A stretch of DNA of 42,316 bases from Caldifarciminota bacterium (GTDB lineage Bacteria > Hydrothermota > Tepidihabitantia > B36-G15), in assembly GCA_003645615.1 (NCBI GenBank), contig QNBE01000003.1, positions 1 to 42,316 of the forward strand. Reading direction: 5' to 3'. The number at the start of each line of letters is the position of its first letter. Position 1 is the stretch's first letter. Both the position numbers and the translations under genes were made by a program. Of the stretch, positions 1 through 9,152 are shown piece by piece. Below the pieces are notes generated by a model, which was not told the origin of the DNA, ran no database searches, and worked only from the letters and a program-made list of their open reading frames with translations.

Positions 1-2
1 CC

Positions 3-392
3 ACGCTCCTGGTTGAGATAGAGAGGCTTACCGGTTCTGAGGCCACGGTGGCGCTTCTCCTTCTTTATGAATATGAGCCGATCAGGCGGGGTGGTGGTCC
101 GCAGGGCTCGGGTGGAGATCAGGGACTTCCGGCCAAGACCGGTCTTATCTCCCTCTATCCCACCTTAGTGAGTGATGGTTTCACGATTTGCTATGGTCTG
201 GCCCGGCCTGAGGTGGTGCTCATCGACCTCTATGACAGTTCGGGTCGGAGGGTGAAGGAGATCATCAGAAAGGAGCCCTCCGGTTATCACCGGTTATCGA
301 TCCCGACCGGTGACCTTTCTGCTGGTGTCTATTTCTTAAACTTCCAGATTGGAGAGTATCAGAGGATTGAGAAGGTGGTGGTGATCAGGTAG
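3..392 (+). CDS. 3' end of a secreted protein with a T9SS type A-like C-terminal sorting domain (5' truncated by window edge)
   Basis: Frame is open to the window start (TLLVEIERLTGSEATVALLLLYEYE...). C-terminus ISLYPTLVSDGFTICYGL..VVLIDLYDSSGRRVKEI..GYHRLSIPTGDLSAGVYFLNFQ..RIEKVVVIR matches the sorting-domain pattern. Confidence 0.75.
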   Translation, partial: TLLVEIERLTGSEATVALLLLYEYEPIRRGGGPQGSGGDQGLPAKTGLISLYPTLVSDGFTICYGLARPEVVLIDLYDSSGRRVKEIIRKEPSGYHRLSIPTGDLSAGVYFLNFQIGEYQRIEKVVVIR

Positions 393-939
393 TAAGGTGC
401 TCAATCAGGATCTTCACCCCGATCAGGATCAGGATGATACCCCCAACAATCTCGATCCTGGTCTCGAAGAGGTGGCCGATCCGATTTCCGATATAACTGC
501 CCAGAAAAGAGAGGACAAAGGCAACTATCCCGATAATGATCACGGGAGTTATGATTGATACCCCCAAGAAGGCGAAGCTGATCCCGACGGCGAGGGCATC
601 GATACTGGTGGCCAGCGAAAGCATAAGTAGGACCTCAATACGGAAAGGATCGTTTCTCTCCGGCTTGGTAGCAATGGCCTCATAGATCATCTTACCACCG
701 ATAAGTGAGAGGAGGCCAAAGGCGATCCAGTGGTCGAATCCGATGATGAAACCTCTTAGTGACATCCCGGCCAGCCACCCCACCACCGGCATCAAGGCCT
801 GGAACAACCCGAAAAAGATCGCAATCTTGAATGCCTGTCTCAGTCTCAGCGATCTGATCGTCAGGCCACTGGTTATCGAAACCGCAAAACAGTCCATCGC
901 CAGGCCCAGGGCGATCAAAACTACTGCTATCGGGCTCAC
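385..939 (-). CDS. mntP: MntP-family manganese efflux pump
   Basis: N-terminus LGLAMDCFAVSITSGL, six hydrophobic segments and ATSIDALAVGISFAF repeat typical of MntP/DUF204. Confidence 0.9.
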   Translation of the reverse strand: MSPIAVVLIALGLAMDCFAVSITSGLTIRSLRLRQAFKIAIFFGLFQALMPVVGWLAGMSLRGFIIGFDHWIAFGLLSLIGGKMIYEAIATKPERNDPFRIEVLLMLSLATSIDALAVGISFAFLGVSIITPVIIIGIVAFVLSFLGSYIGNRIGHLFETRIEIVGGIILILIGVKILIEHLTT

Positions 940-1844
940 CTTCGGAAGTGCTCGTAACCTCTGGGTCTGATCCGCCTCCCCTGAAACCAGATCCCCTCCT
1001 CTGAAATCACTTCCCCAATACGCCAGAATTTTCTCAATCTCTTTTTGCTGGTGAAGATAAGTTCAAAGTCCTCCCCACCGGAGAGGGCGAGTGTCTCAGC
1101 CCGAATTCCAAACTCCTGTTCGAGTCTGATCAATTCGGGATGGATCGGGAGATGGTGGATGCTGATGCCGACTTGGCTCTCCTCAGCAAGATGAGAAAGA
1201 TCGAGAAGGAGGCCATCCGAGACATCGATCATACTGCTTGCCACTCTTTTCAGCTTCTGGCCCAGTTTAACTTGGGGATAAGGCCTCCGATGTCTCTTGA
1301 CACTCTCCCGATACCTCTTCAGTGAGACTCCCCGCTTCAGGACGATTCGACCCGCTTCGGCAAGACCGGTATATCCGGTAAGATAGATATAATCACCAGG
1401 GGATGCCCCACTTCTTAGAACCGGCCGTCGGGTCCGACCGATCGCAAAACCGGAGAGGATCAGCTTACTACTGCGTGAAAGGTCTCCTCCCAAAAGCCTC
1501 ACGCCTGCTTCCTGCAGGGCTCCTGCCACACCGTTAAATATTGCCTTGAAGAAAGAATAGTCGAGATCTGGCTTAATTCCAAGTGAGAGCATAAAACCGA
1601 CCGGTCTTGCCCCGACTGCGGCAAGATCGGAGAGACAGGCAGTGGTGGCCCGGCAACCGACATCTTCCGGGGTGAGATACTTAAGATCGAAATGGACCCC
1701 TTCAACCATCATATCCGAGGTGAGAACAATATCAGGGGGGATAAAACAGCAGTCATCACCGATCCCGATCCACTTACCAGAAAGGGAAAATTTCCTCTTA
1801 AGATATTCAATCAGACCGAATTCACCAATATCTTCAATCTTCAA
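936..1844 (-). CDS. thiL: Thiamine-monophosphate kinase
   Basis: GIGDDCCFI, TSDMMVEGVHFD, CLSDLAAVGARP, GGDLSRS, DVSDGLLLDL, SGGEDFELIFT motifs. Confidence 0.92.
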   Translation of the reverse strand: MKIEDIGEFGLIEYLKRKFSLSGKWIGIGDDCCFIPPDIVLTSDMMVEGVHFDLKYLTPEDVGCRATTACLSDLAAVGARPVGFMLSLGIKPDLDYSFFKAIFNGVAGALQEAGVRLLGGDLSRSSKLILSGFAIGRTRRPVLRSGASPGDYIYLTGYTGLAEAGRIVLKRGVSLKRYRESVKRHRRPYPQVKLGQKLKRVASSMIDVSDGLLLDLSHLAEESQVGISIHHLPIHPELIRLEQEFGIRAETLALSGGEDFELIFTSKKRLRKFWRIGEVISEEGIWFQGRRIRPRGYEHFRR

Positions 1845-2722
1845 TGGATGACAAGTTCAACCTTGGAAAATTTCGGCTCTAAGCCCGGAATAAATCTTGG
1901 AGAGACTTTTAATCCCCCTGGTGGGAGGACCAACCGGTTCTCGAGCTCCTCCCTGATCCTACGACACCACTGGGATGAGAGAGGCTCGGACTGGGTATAA
2001 CAGTAGACGACCACCTCCTTGCTAAAATAGGTCTTCACCTCATTGGCCATCTCATCAAGGAGTTCGGTCGCATCAGCCCGGAGATGGGGGCTGTTCTTCT
2101 TAAAGAGTTCAGATCCAGCGATGCTGACGATATGGCTCGACCCCTCCTGATAGGAGATTCCCCGGATCCAAAGCACCCTTCCGCCAGGGATGCGGGTGGG
2201 ATTCCCGATTGCATCATAGGCGGTAAAGATGAGATTGTAGAATTCACCAGTTATCACCATATCACCTTCATCGGTCCGGCCATCCCACTCCAACCTTGTT
2301 GGGGGAAGCCCTCTTCCTGTGAAGGTTCGAACCGTATTACCCTGGGAATCGCTGATTTCTAACTTCCAACTCGAGACGGTCTGTTCAAAGGTTGGAAAGA
2401 AGAGATAGATTACTCTTTTAAAGAGTCTTGAGACCAAAGGGACCTTGAGGTATTCCGAATGGAGGTAGAGGATTGGGGCATTCAACCGGTCAATAGTGTT
2501 GTAAAGTTCATTATCGAAGATATACCGCTCACCGGCAAGAATGGTATCAATTGGTTCCCCTGGGTTGAATGGAGGTATCACCTCAATCTTTTTCTCATCA
2601 ATAATCTTCTTCTTCTCCCCTTTGATCACCTCCTCACCGATTATATGCTTTCCTTCCTGTGCGAAGAGGAGAAGGGGAAGAAGAACTATGATAGAACGAA
2701 TTTGAAAGTGATGATCCCCCAT
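1841..2722 (-). CDS. Exported protein with FlgD-like Ig domain and C-terminal region resembling a degenerate OmpA-like domain
   Basis: Signal-like N-terminus; WKLEISDSQGNTVRTFTGRGLPPTRLEWDGRTDEGDMVITGEFYNLIFTAYD (FlgD Ig type); LDEMANEVKTYFSKEVVVYCYTQ...RRIREELENRL...KVELVIH. Confidence 0.6.
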   Translation of the reverse strand: MGDHHFQIRSIIVLLPLLLFAQEGKHIIGEEVIKGEKKKIIDEKKIEVIPPFNPGEPIDTILAGERYIFDNELYNTIDRLNAPILYLHSEYLKVPLVSRLFKRVIYLFFPTFEQTVSSWKLEISDSQGNTVRTFTGRGLPPTRLEWDGRTDEGDMVITGEFYNLIFTAYDAIGNPTRIPGGRVLWIRGISYQEGSSHIVSIAGSELFKKNSPHLRADATELLDEMANEVKTYFSKEVVVYCYTQSEPLSSQWCRRIREELENRLVLPPGGLKVSPRFIPGLEPKFSKVELVIH

Positions 2723-3585
2723 TGGATCTCCCGTTTTACTGAAGGTGGCAGTGGCTCAAACCGCCACTTCCTAAGGGCATTAATAACCGCCTGATCAAGT
2801 TCGGGATAGCCCGAGCTCACCTCGACCAGCATTGAGCTCTTCACCCGCCCATCGGGATAGACCTCAAGTCTGATTACTGTAGTGCCACTAATACCCTGGC
2901 GCAGGGCCCAGGCTGGATAGTCCGGAAGAACTTTCTTCAATATCCTCCGATTGGCGATCGGTCCGGCCACCGAGATCTGGGTGCCAGGGCCAGCCGATCT
3001 GATCTTGGTCGGTATTGCCTCAGATATGTCGATTTCGGTCGGCTGGGTCCGGACTGGAGGGGGCTTATGCTCAATCCGGATCTGGGGTCTTTCCGTCTCA
3101 AGACCGGGAAGTCCTGGCAGACCACCCCCGCCACCGGCACCACGGGGTAGATTTCGAGACAACTCGATCGGCTTCTGCGCCAGAATCTCCTCGGTGGTGC
3201 GCATCCCACCTGCAGCCCGGTCAGCAATCCGGATCACATCCATCATATCAGAACCACCCACCTCCACCTGATCGAGATTGATCTGGGCCTGGGTCCGATC
3301 GAGTCGGGCAGTAAGATCGATCGGTGCCTCAGCTGATGGTGGTGCCGGTGGAGCTCCGGCAAGCTCCTGGGACTCATAGGCCTCTCTTAATGCCCCCCAG
3401 ACACTCCCCTTCTTTATCACCTTGGCCACCTGGGGTTTATAGGTCTGATCAACAAATGTGACCTCATGGATCTCCTCATAGCGCTTCAGCTCGGACTTCG
3501 ATCCAGAGAGAAGGAAGAAGAGGCCGATGTGGAAGAGGATCGAGATGAGGAGTGAAAGGTTGAGCCTCCGATCACCGAACATCAC
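2686..3585 (-). CDS. TonB family energy transducer
   Basis: N-terminal TM anchor, Pro/Gly-rich linker, C-terminal YPAWALRQGISGTTVIRLEVYPDGRVKSSMLVEVSSGYPELDQAVINALRKWRFEP. Confidence 0.9.
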   Translation of the reverse strand: MMFGDRRLNLSLLISILFHIGLFFLLSGSKSELKRYEEIHEVTFVDQTYKPQVAKVIKKGSVWGALREAYESQELAGAPPAPPSAEAPIDLTARLDRTQAQINLDQVEVGGSDMMDVIRIADRAAGGMRTTEEILAQKPIELSRNLPRGAGGGGGLPGLPGLETERPQIRIEHKPPPVRTQPTEIDISEAIPTKIRSAGPGTQISVAGPIANRRILKKVLPDYPAWALRQGISGTTVIRLEVYPDGRVKSSMLVEVSSGYPELDQAVINALRKWRFEPLPPSVKREIQWGIITFKFVLS

Positions 3586-3974
3586 TCCTCCTTCGGTTTC
3601 TTGGTCGCACAGGCCATCCGTTTGGCACCATGCTTCTTAACAAGAGCAAGGATATCGAGCACATCCTGATGGTAGACCTCACGATCGGCCCGCACAATAA
3701 CCAGCTGGTAAGGATCAACCGCGAGTGCGGAATCGAGGAAAGGACCAATCGCATCGAAGCTGGTGGGGATGTCATTCAAGAAGAGGCGACCATCCTTGGT
3801 ATAAGTGATGGTAATGCTCTCTTCGGTCTTAGTCTCGGCAGTATGTGCCAATGGAACCTGAACCGGGGTTCGGGTATGGGTCATCACCATTGGTGCAACC
3901 AGGATCATCATCACTACCAGAAGGAGGCCAACACAGGCCATCGGGATGATGTTGATCGTAAAGAGGGTCTTCAT
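3582..3974 (-). CDS. ExbD/TolR family biopolymer transport protein
   Basis: Single N-terminal TM, ITYTKDGRLFLND..., VIVRADREVYHQDVLDILALVKKHGAKRMACATKKP. Confidence 0.85.
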   Translation of the reverse strand: MKTLFTINIIPMACVGLLLVVMMILVAPMVMTHTRTPVQVPLAHTAETKTEESITITYTKDGRLFLNDIPTSFDAIGPFLDSALAVDPYQLVIVRADREVYHQDVLDILALVKKHGAKRMACATKKPKEE

Positions 3975-4336
3975 CGCTTCCTCAGAAGACAGAGCTGACC
4001 GGCACCGGATTGTTTGGCCAGATCGAGGATCTTGATGACCTCATTATAGATAACATGCTTGTCTGAGGTGATCGTGACTTTCCGCTCCACCGATCGGGCT
4101 AAAAGTTTTGGTAAAAGCTTTTTCAACTTTTCATAAGAGACCTCTTCCTCATTAAGGATAATCCGGCCATCATCGGTGAGATGGATGTTCGCCTTGATAT
4201 CCGAGGCCTGACCTGCCTTGGCCTTAGCTACTGCCGGAGTATTGACGAAGATGCCACTCTCAAAGAAGTAAGGGATGGTAACGATGAAGCCGATCACCAG
4301 AGCGAGGGCAATATCGACCAAGGAGTTAAGGATCAA
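3971..4336 (-). CDS. ExbD/TolR family biopolymer transport protein (true start probably upstream, ~4375-4390)
   Basis: LNSLVDIALALVIGFIVTIPYF, TSDKHVIYNEVIKILDLAKQSGAGQLCLLRK. Frame continues upstream as LEILASRRRHKFGSTPGE, the basic cytoplasmic N-terminus expected of ExbD. Confidence 0.85.
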   Translation of the reverse strand: MILNSLVDIALALVIGFIVTIPYFFESGIFVNTPAVAKAKAGQASDIKANIHLTDDGRIILNEEEVSYEKLKKLLPKLLARSVERKVTITSDKHVIYNEVIKILDLAKQSGAGQLCLLRKR

Positions 4337-4377
4337 CTCCCCAGGTGTGCTTCCGAACTTATGTCTTCTCCTCGACG

Positions 4378-5094
4378 CTAAAATTTCCAGTCTCCTTCGT
4401 CAGCATAAACCTCAGGCTCTCGATACTCCTCTCTCGGCGCCGGTCTCGGCTCCTCAGGTGGCTTCCGGCTCCGCTTCTTCTCCTCCTGAATCAGAACGAT
4501 AACCCGATCCATGGTTGACTCCATCTGAGTGGCGAGGTCGTTTGATTTCTTGACAAAATAGTTGTAGAAAAATAGGGCCGGGATACCGATGAAAAGACCA
4601 AAGGCGGTAGTAAGCAGGGCCTCGGCAATACCCGCGGAAACCACAGCCGGCCCTCCAGAACCAGTAATGGCGATATTATGGAAGGCCCGGATCAGCCCGA
4701 TCACGGTCCCGAGCAGTCCTAAGAGGGTGGCAGCATTGGCCATGGTACCCAACCCACCGAGATAACGGTCGAACTTGATCTTCTCCTCCAGGATATAAGA
4801 ATAGAGGATCTCCCCAAGTTCTTCAGGAGGAAGATGATTGTTCTCCAGTGCGATCTGGAAGAGGCCACCGATCGGATTCCTGAGCATCCGGGTGAAGTGG
4901 CGTGCCTCCCTCGGCCCTCGATTCCTTAAGATCTGGCGAAAGCGGATAAAGAGTCGCTGGGCATCAAAACCATTACGGGCAAAGTAGAGGAAGCGCTCCA
5001 CCACCAATGCCACAACGACAATCGAAGCCAAGAGTAATAGGAGCATAATCAAACTGCCCCGGAAGATATCGACAAGTGACTGACCGAGGATCAT
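4378..5094 (-). CDS. ExbB/TolQ/MotA proton channel family protein
   Basis: GLGTMANAATLLGLLGTVIGLIRAFHNIA...VSAGIAEALLTTAFGLFIGIPALFFYNYF. Confidence 0.92.
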   Translation of the reverse strand: MILGQSLVDIFRGSLIMLLLLLASIVVVALVVERFLYFARNGFDAQRLFIRFRQILRNRGPREARHFTRMLRNPIGGLFQIALENNHLPPEELGEILYSYILEEKIKFDRYLGGLGTMANAATLLGLLGTVIGLIRAFHNIAITGSGGPAVVSAGIAEALLTTAFGLFIGIPALFFYNYFVKKSNDLATQMESTMDRVIVLIQEEKKRSRKPPEEPRPAPREEYREPEVYADEGDWKF

Positions 5095-7926
5095 TTAGCC
5101 CCCTTTCAAGTAACTGATCCGGTTTTTTGCGGCCTGCTGCACTTCTTTTCTGGTTGTGGCCGCAATGATCATCTGATAGATCTTTATCGCCTCGGAGTTC
5201 TTCTTCTCATTCTCAAGGATAATTGCCCACTGGGAGAGGCCTTTGAGGACATAAGGGTTGTCAACCAGATTGAGCTGGGCTAAGTTCCGGTAGTAACCGA
5301 TTGCCCGGGTCTTATCCCCAATATTGCGATAAGACTCGCCAAGGTAGAAAAGGGCCTCGGCCCGTTTATTAACATCGGAAGGCATCACTCCACTCAAGGC
5401 CTTGATCACTCCACTGTAGTCACCTTTATCAAAAAGGATCTTCGCCTTCTCTAAGGCCAACGCCTCTCTATTCCCACCCCGTTTAGCATAGGTATCGAGG
5501 GCACGTAGAGCCTTGGCCTCGAGTCCCAGTTTCCGATAGCAGATGGAGACATTGTAGGCCGCATTCTGGGCATACTCGGATTGAGGAAATGAGTCGGCCA
5601 CAATCTTGAAGTGTTCGAGTGCCTTCTCATATTTTCCGGCATTATAATAGACGGTGGCGAGATTAAAATGACCAGCGGCAGCAGTGGGGTGATCCGGGAA
5701 GTAGCGGACGAAGCGCTCATAGGCATCAATCGCCCTCTGCCAATCCTTCAGATTGACATAACACTCAGCTGCCATTATCAGGGCATCGGCCGCACTCCCG
5801 GAATTGGGAAAGTTAATCGCCACCTTCTCAAACTCCACTGCCGCCTCTTTATACTTCTTATCATCAAAGAGATCGCGGGCGATCTTAAACTGGGCATCGG
5901 CCGCAAGTTCCGATTGTGGAAACCTCTCCACAAACTCCTTCATTGCAGCGGTGTCCTTAAGCCCCTTACGATAGTAGCACATCGCCAACCCTTTGCGGGC
6001 ATTTTCGGCCATCGGATCGGTAACATAGAGATCCAAGAATTTCTGATACTCCCGGATGGCATCGTCATACCTCTTCTGATTATAAAATGCCTGGGCGATC
6101 GCCAGCTGAGAGGCCGGGGCCCATTCTGAGCCGGGATGGAATTCAACCACCCAGCGGAAGATCGCAATCGCCCGATCATATTTGAGCGCCTTGAAATAGG
6201 TATCACCGGTCCGGAATCCGGCCTCAGCAGAAAGTTTTGCTTTGGGACGGGTATTGATGAGACGTTCCCACTTCTCAATCGCCTGAGCATAGTACTCTTT
6301 ATAATAATAACAAAGGCCGGAATAAAAGAGGCCACGCTCGATCACACGATCATCGTAAGGAAACCGATCGTAGCAGCTCTCAAACTGATCGAGGGCCTTC
6401 AGATACTCACCATTATTGAAATAGGCATATCCTAATCCGAGCTTAGCTGCGATCGTGAATGAGGAGTCGTTGGGAAGACCACCAGAGAGAGGTTTTAAGG
6501 CGTTAATCGCCTCGGGATAACGACCTTGATGGATGAGGCAGTAGCCCAGACCAAGACGGGCATAAGGGGTAAGCTCGGTAATCTCCTCCTCTCCACCAAC
6601 CTTCCGATAGAATTCATCCGCATTGCTGTAGCGTCCCAGATAATAGTTCGCTTCAGCCAGGAAATAGTAGATACGCTTCCGCCAGGGTGAGTCATCCTCG
6701 GGATAATCCTTCAGGTATTTACTGCCAAAGCTTGCGGTGATCCGGTAGTTACCCAGTTGATTTTGAATCATGAGATAACTGGCGCAGGCCGGTTCCCGGA
6801 GAGAGGATTTGGGATAGGTTTTGAGAACGTTGAGGAAGTGCTCTGCTGCCTCAGGGAGATGGTTGGTCTTATAGAGAAGATGGCCGGAGATATAATCGCC
6901 GACACTGGAAAGTTCACCGGTCTTGAACATATTGGCAAGCTGTGAGGAGGAGAGGAGCGCAGCCCGATAATCGCCCGAGCTGAGCTGAGACCATATCAGC
7001 TGCAGATTAGCATAAGAGGCGATTGCAGCGTTGGGGAAGTTGGCCCGGACTCGCTGGAAGAAGTTAACCGCCTCCTGGGGGCGATTGAGGGCAGATTTGC
7101 AGAGGCCAACAAAATATCCCGCATGGGCGGCGAGGAGATTATCCGGATTCTTGGTGAGTGGTATTAGCCGCTCCAATGCCGCCGCATACTCGCCAAGATG
7201 GTAAAGAGAGGCAGCTAAGAAATACTGGGCATAATCGAAGAGGGGAGATTTGGGGAAATGGTTGACGAAGTACTCAAGCTTGATTCGGGCTCCGCTGTAG
7301 TCCTGATTTTCAAAGAGGGCCTGTCCGGCTGAGAAGATTGCCAGAGTGGCGAGGTGGGTATTTGGGGCCTCATTAGTAACCTCCTTAAAGACCTTGATCG
7401 CTTCCATTGGCTGTTTCAATCGGGAGTAGGTCTTGCCCAGATAGAATTTTGCTTCAAGCAATGGATTATCCTGGAGCTTGCTCAAGGCCTCTCGATACCT
7501 GCCGTTGAAATAGTAGAAAACCCCGATGGCGAAGTTGGCCCGAGCCTCATTCTGATAGGCGGGATTCTTGATCAGACGGTGGAGGACATCCTGGGCAGTC
7601 TTGAAATCCTTAAGGACGATGGCAGTTATCCCGAGGGCGTAGAGGACTTCGGGACGGAGATACTCCGGTAGGGTCGGGTCTTCGAGCAATTTAGTAAAGT
7701 CGTTACGGGCCTGATAGTAACGACCCAGATTGAAACGGCATTCGGCGAGTCGATACCTTATCTCATACCCGTATTCGCTGTCGCCATAGCGCTTGGCGAG
7801 CTGGGCAAAGTATTTTTCTGCCTGAACATACTCCTTCTGGAGGAAGAGCTGATGGGCAATCTCATACTCTTTGACCAACTTCTCAACATCGATCTTAGCC
7901 AGATAGATAAAAAGAATGAACATCAT
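5095..7926 (-). CDS. Large tetratricopeptide-repeat (BamD/YbgF-like TPR) protein
   Basis: 943 aa with many tandem A..Y..GRY.EAL..F......P.S..A..A.. repeats; N-terminal hydrophobic segment. Confidence 0.9.
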   Translation of the reverse strand: MMFILFIYLAKIDVEKLVKEYEIAHQLFLQKEYVQAEKYFAQLAKRYGDSEYGYEIRYRLAECRFNLGRYYQARNDFTKLLEDPTLPEYLRPEVLYALGITAIVLKDFKTAQDVLHRLIKNPAYQNEARANFAIGVFYYFNGRYREALSKLQDNPLLEAKFYLGKTYSRLKQPMEAIKVFKEVTNEAPNTHLATLAIFSAGQALFENQDYSGARIKLEYFVNHFPKSPLFDYAQYFLAASLYHLGEYAAALERLIPLTKNPDNLLAAHAGYFVGLCKSALNRPQEAVNFFQRVRANFPNAAIASYANLQLIWSQLSSGDYRAALLSSSQLANMFKTGELSSVGDYISGHLLYKTNHLPEAAEHFLNVLKTYPKSSLREPACASYLMIQNQLGNYRITASFGSKYLKDYPEDDSPWRKRIYYFLAEANYYLGRYSNADEFYRKVGGEEEITELTPYARLGLGYCLIHQGRYPEAINALKPLSGGLPNDSSFTIAAKLGLGYAYFNNGEYLKALDQFESCYDRFPYDDRVIERGLFYSGLCYYYKEYYAQAIEKWERLINTRPKAKLSAEAGFRTGDTYFKALKYDRAIAIFRWVVEFHPGSEWAPASQLAIAQAFYNQKRYDDAIREYQKFLDLYVTDPMAENARKGLAMCYYRKGLKDTAAMKEFVERFPQSELAADAQFKIARDLFDDKKYKEAAVEFEKVAINFPNSGSAADALIMAAECYVNLKDWQRAIDAYERFVRYFPDHPTAAAGHFNLATVYYNAGKYEKALEHFKIVADSFPQSEYAQNAAYNVSICYRKLGLEAKALRALDTYAKRGGNREALALEKAKILFDKGDYSGVIKALSGVMPSDVNKRAEALFYLGESYRNIGDKTRAIGYYRNLAQLNLVDNPYVLKGLSQWAIILENEKKNSEAIKIYQMIIAATTRKEVQQAAKNRISYLKGG

Positions 7927-9152
7927 TTCTCCGGTATCGTCTCCAGTTCACCCTCGGGACCAATCGTCTTGATGGTGGTGAGGAAGTCATCGTATTTCAA
8001 GACATCATCCCGCTCATCGATAACAACAAGCTCATAATAATAGTCGCCATCACTAACCGAACGGCCCACATCATCAAGACCGTCCCAGGTGAGTCGCTTC
8101 GGTGGCTCCCCCCAGGAGGAGAAAGTCCTCACCACCTCACCAAGTTCATTACGGATTAGAAGCTGCCACCGCTTTACCGGACGCTGGGCATGGATGTGGA
8201 GATCGATCCAGAGAACATTCTCCCGGTGGAGAGGAGAGGGTGAGAAGATCTTGGGCTTGGCCTTGAGCCAGACCCGGAAACCACCAAACTGGATGTGGAG
8301 ACCCAATTTATGGGTATTCGCAGGTAAATAATTAAAGGCATGGTGCATGAGCATTGCATAGTCGAGTCCAAAGGCGAGTCGTCCATAGGTCCATTTGAAC
8401 CCGCCGCCGAAGGAAAGCTCATTACCATCAACACCAGCACGGAGGGTGAGGGCTCTGGGGATGGCAACAAATTCAATTCCAAAATGGGGATTGAGTTCAT
8501 AGCCGATCGGCTGGGCCCCATCCGCCGCAATCAGGATTCGATTGTCATAGAATCTAAGCGACCCACCAAATCGGAAGATATTAGGGAAGACATCCGTTTT
8601 TTCATTCATGGTCAGTCGAGGAGGAAGAAGGTTATGAACCATCACCCCGAATGAGAATGATTCCCGGGGAAAGAGAAAGATGCCGAGATCGCCACCAAAT
8701 CCGAAATCGGCATACTGGGCCAGTTTGGATGAGATCCCCTTCAGGTTGAGACCGAATCCGAAGAAGTTTCCGATCGGATAGGAGTAGGAGAAGATGAGAC
8801 AGTTCTGGGAGAAGCTGAATGAGGTATAACTCTGGAGGTTCTCATCAAAGGAGTAGAAACCCTCCAGACCATGGTTGATAATCGTGAAACCGAACGAGCC
8901 ATAGTGTTTGGTCGGGAATGAGTAGCCGAGATACTCAAGCCTGCCACCTCCATAGAGGGTCTGGTGGGCAACCCTGAGATCATTAGACTTTAAGGTGATG
9001 AGTCCGGCGGGATTGTAATAACCCGCCTCGACATCACCACCCACCGCACAGAAGGCCTTTCCCATTCCAAGACTTCGGGGATAGAGACCATAGTTGAAGA
9101 TCGCTCCGGCCATTCCCCCATTATAGATTGAAAAGATTAGAATCGCTACCAT
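7923..9152 (-). CDS. PorV/PorQ-like outer-membrane beta-barrel protein with C-terminal FlgD-like Ig domain
   Basis: YPRSLGMGKAFCAVGGDVEAGYYNPAGLITL, alternating beta pattern, C-terminal W.L.I.NELGEVVRTFSSWGEPPKRLTWDGLDDVGRSVSDGDYYYELVVID. Confidence 0.8.
   Translation of the reverse strand: MVAILIFSIYNGGMAGAIFNYGLYPRSLGMGKAFCAVGGDVEAGYYNPAGLITLKSNDLRVAHQTLYGGGRLEYLGYSFPTKHYGSFGFTIINHGLEGFYSFDENLQSYTSFSFSQNCLIFSYSYPIGNFFGFGLNLKGISSKLAQYADFGFGGDLGIFLFPRESFSFGVMVHNLLPPRLTMNEKTDVFPNIFRFGGSLRFYDNRILIAADGAQPIGYELNPHFGIEFVAIPRALTLRAGVDGNELSFGGGFKWTYGRLAFGLDYAMLMHHAFNYLPANTHKLGLHIQFGGFRVWLKAKPKIFSPSPLHRENVLWIDLHIHAQRPVKRWQLLIRNELGEVVRTFSSWGEPPKRLTWDGLDDVGRSVSDGDYYYELVVIDERDDVLKYDDFLTTIKTIGPEGELETIPEK

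Noticed and set aside
5095-7926. TPR-coding repeats as DNA tandem repeats
   Set aside because: Repetition is at the protein-motif level; no obvious nucleotide-level tandem repeat was seen.
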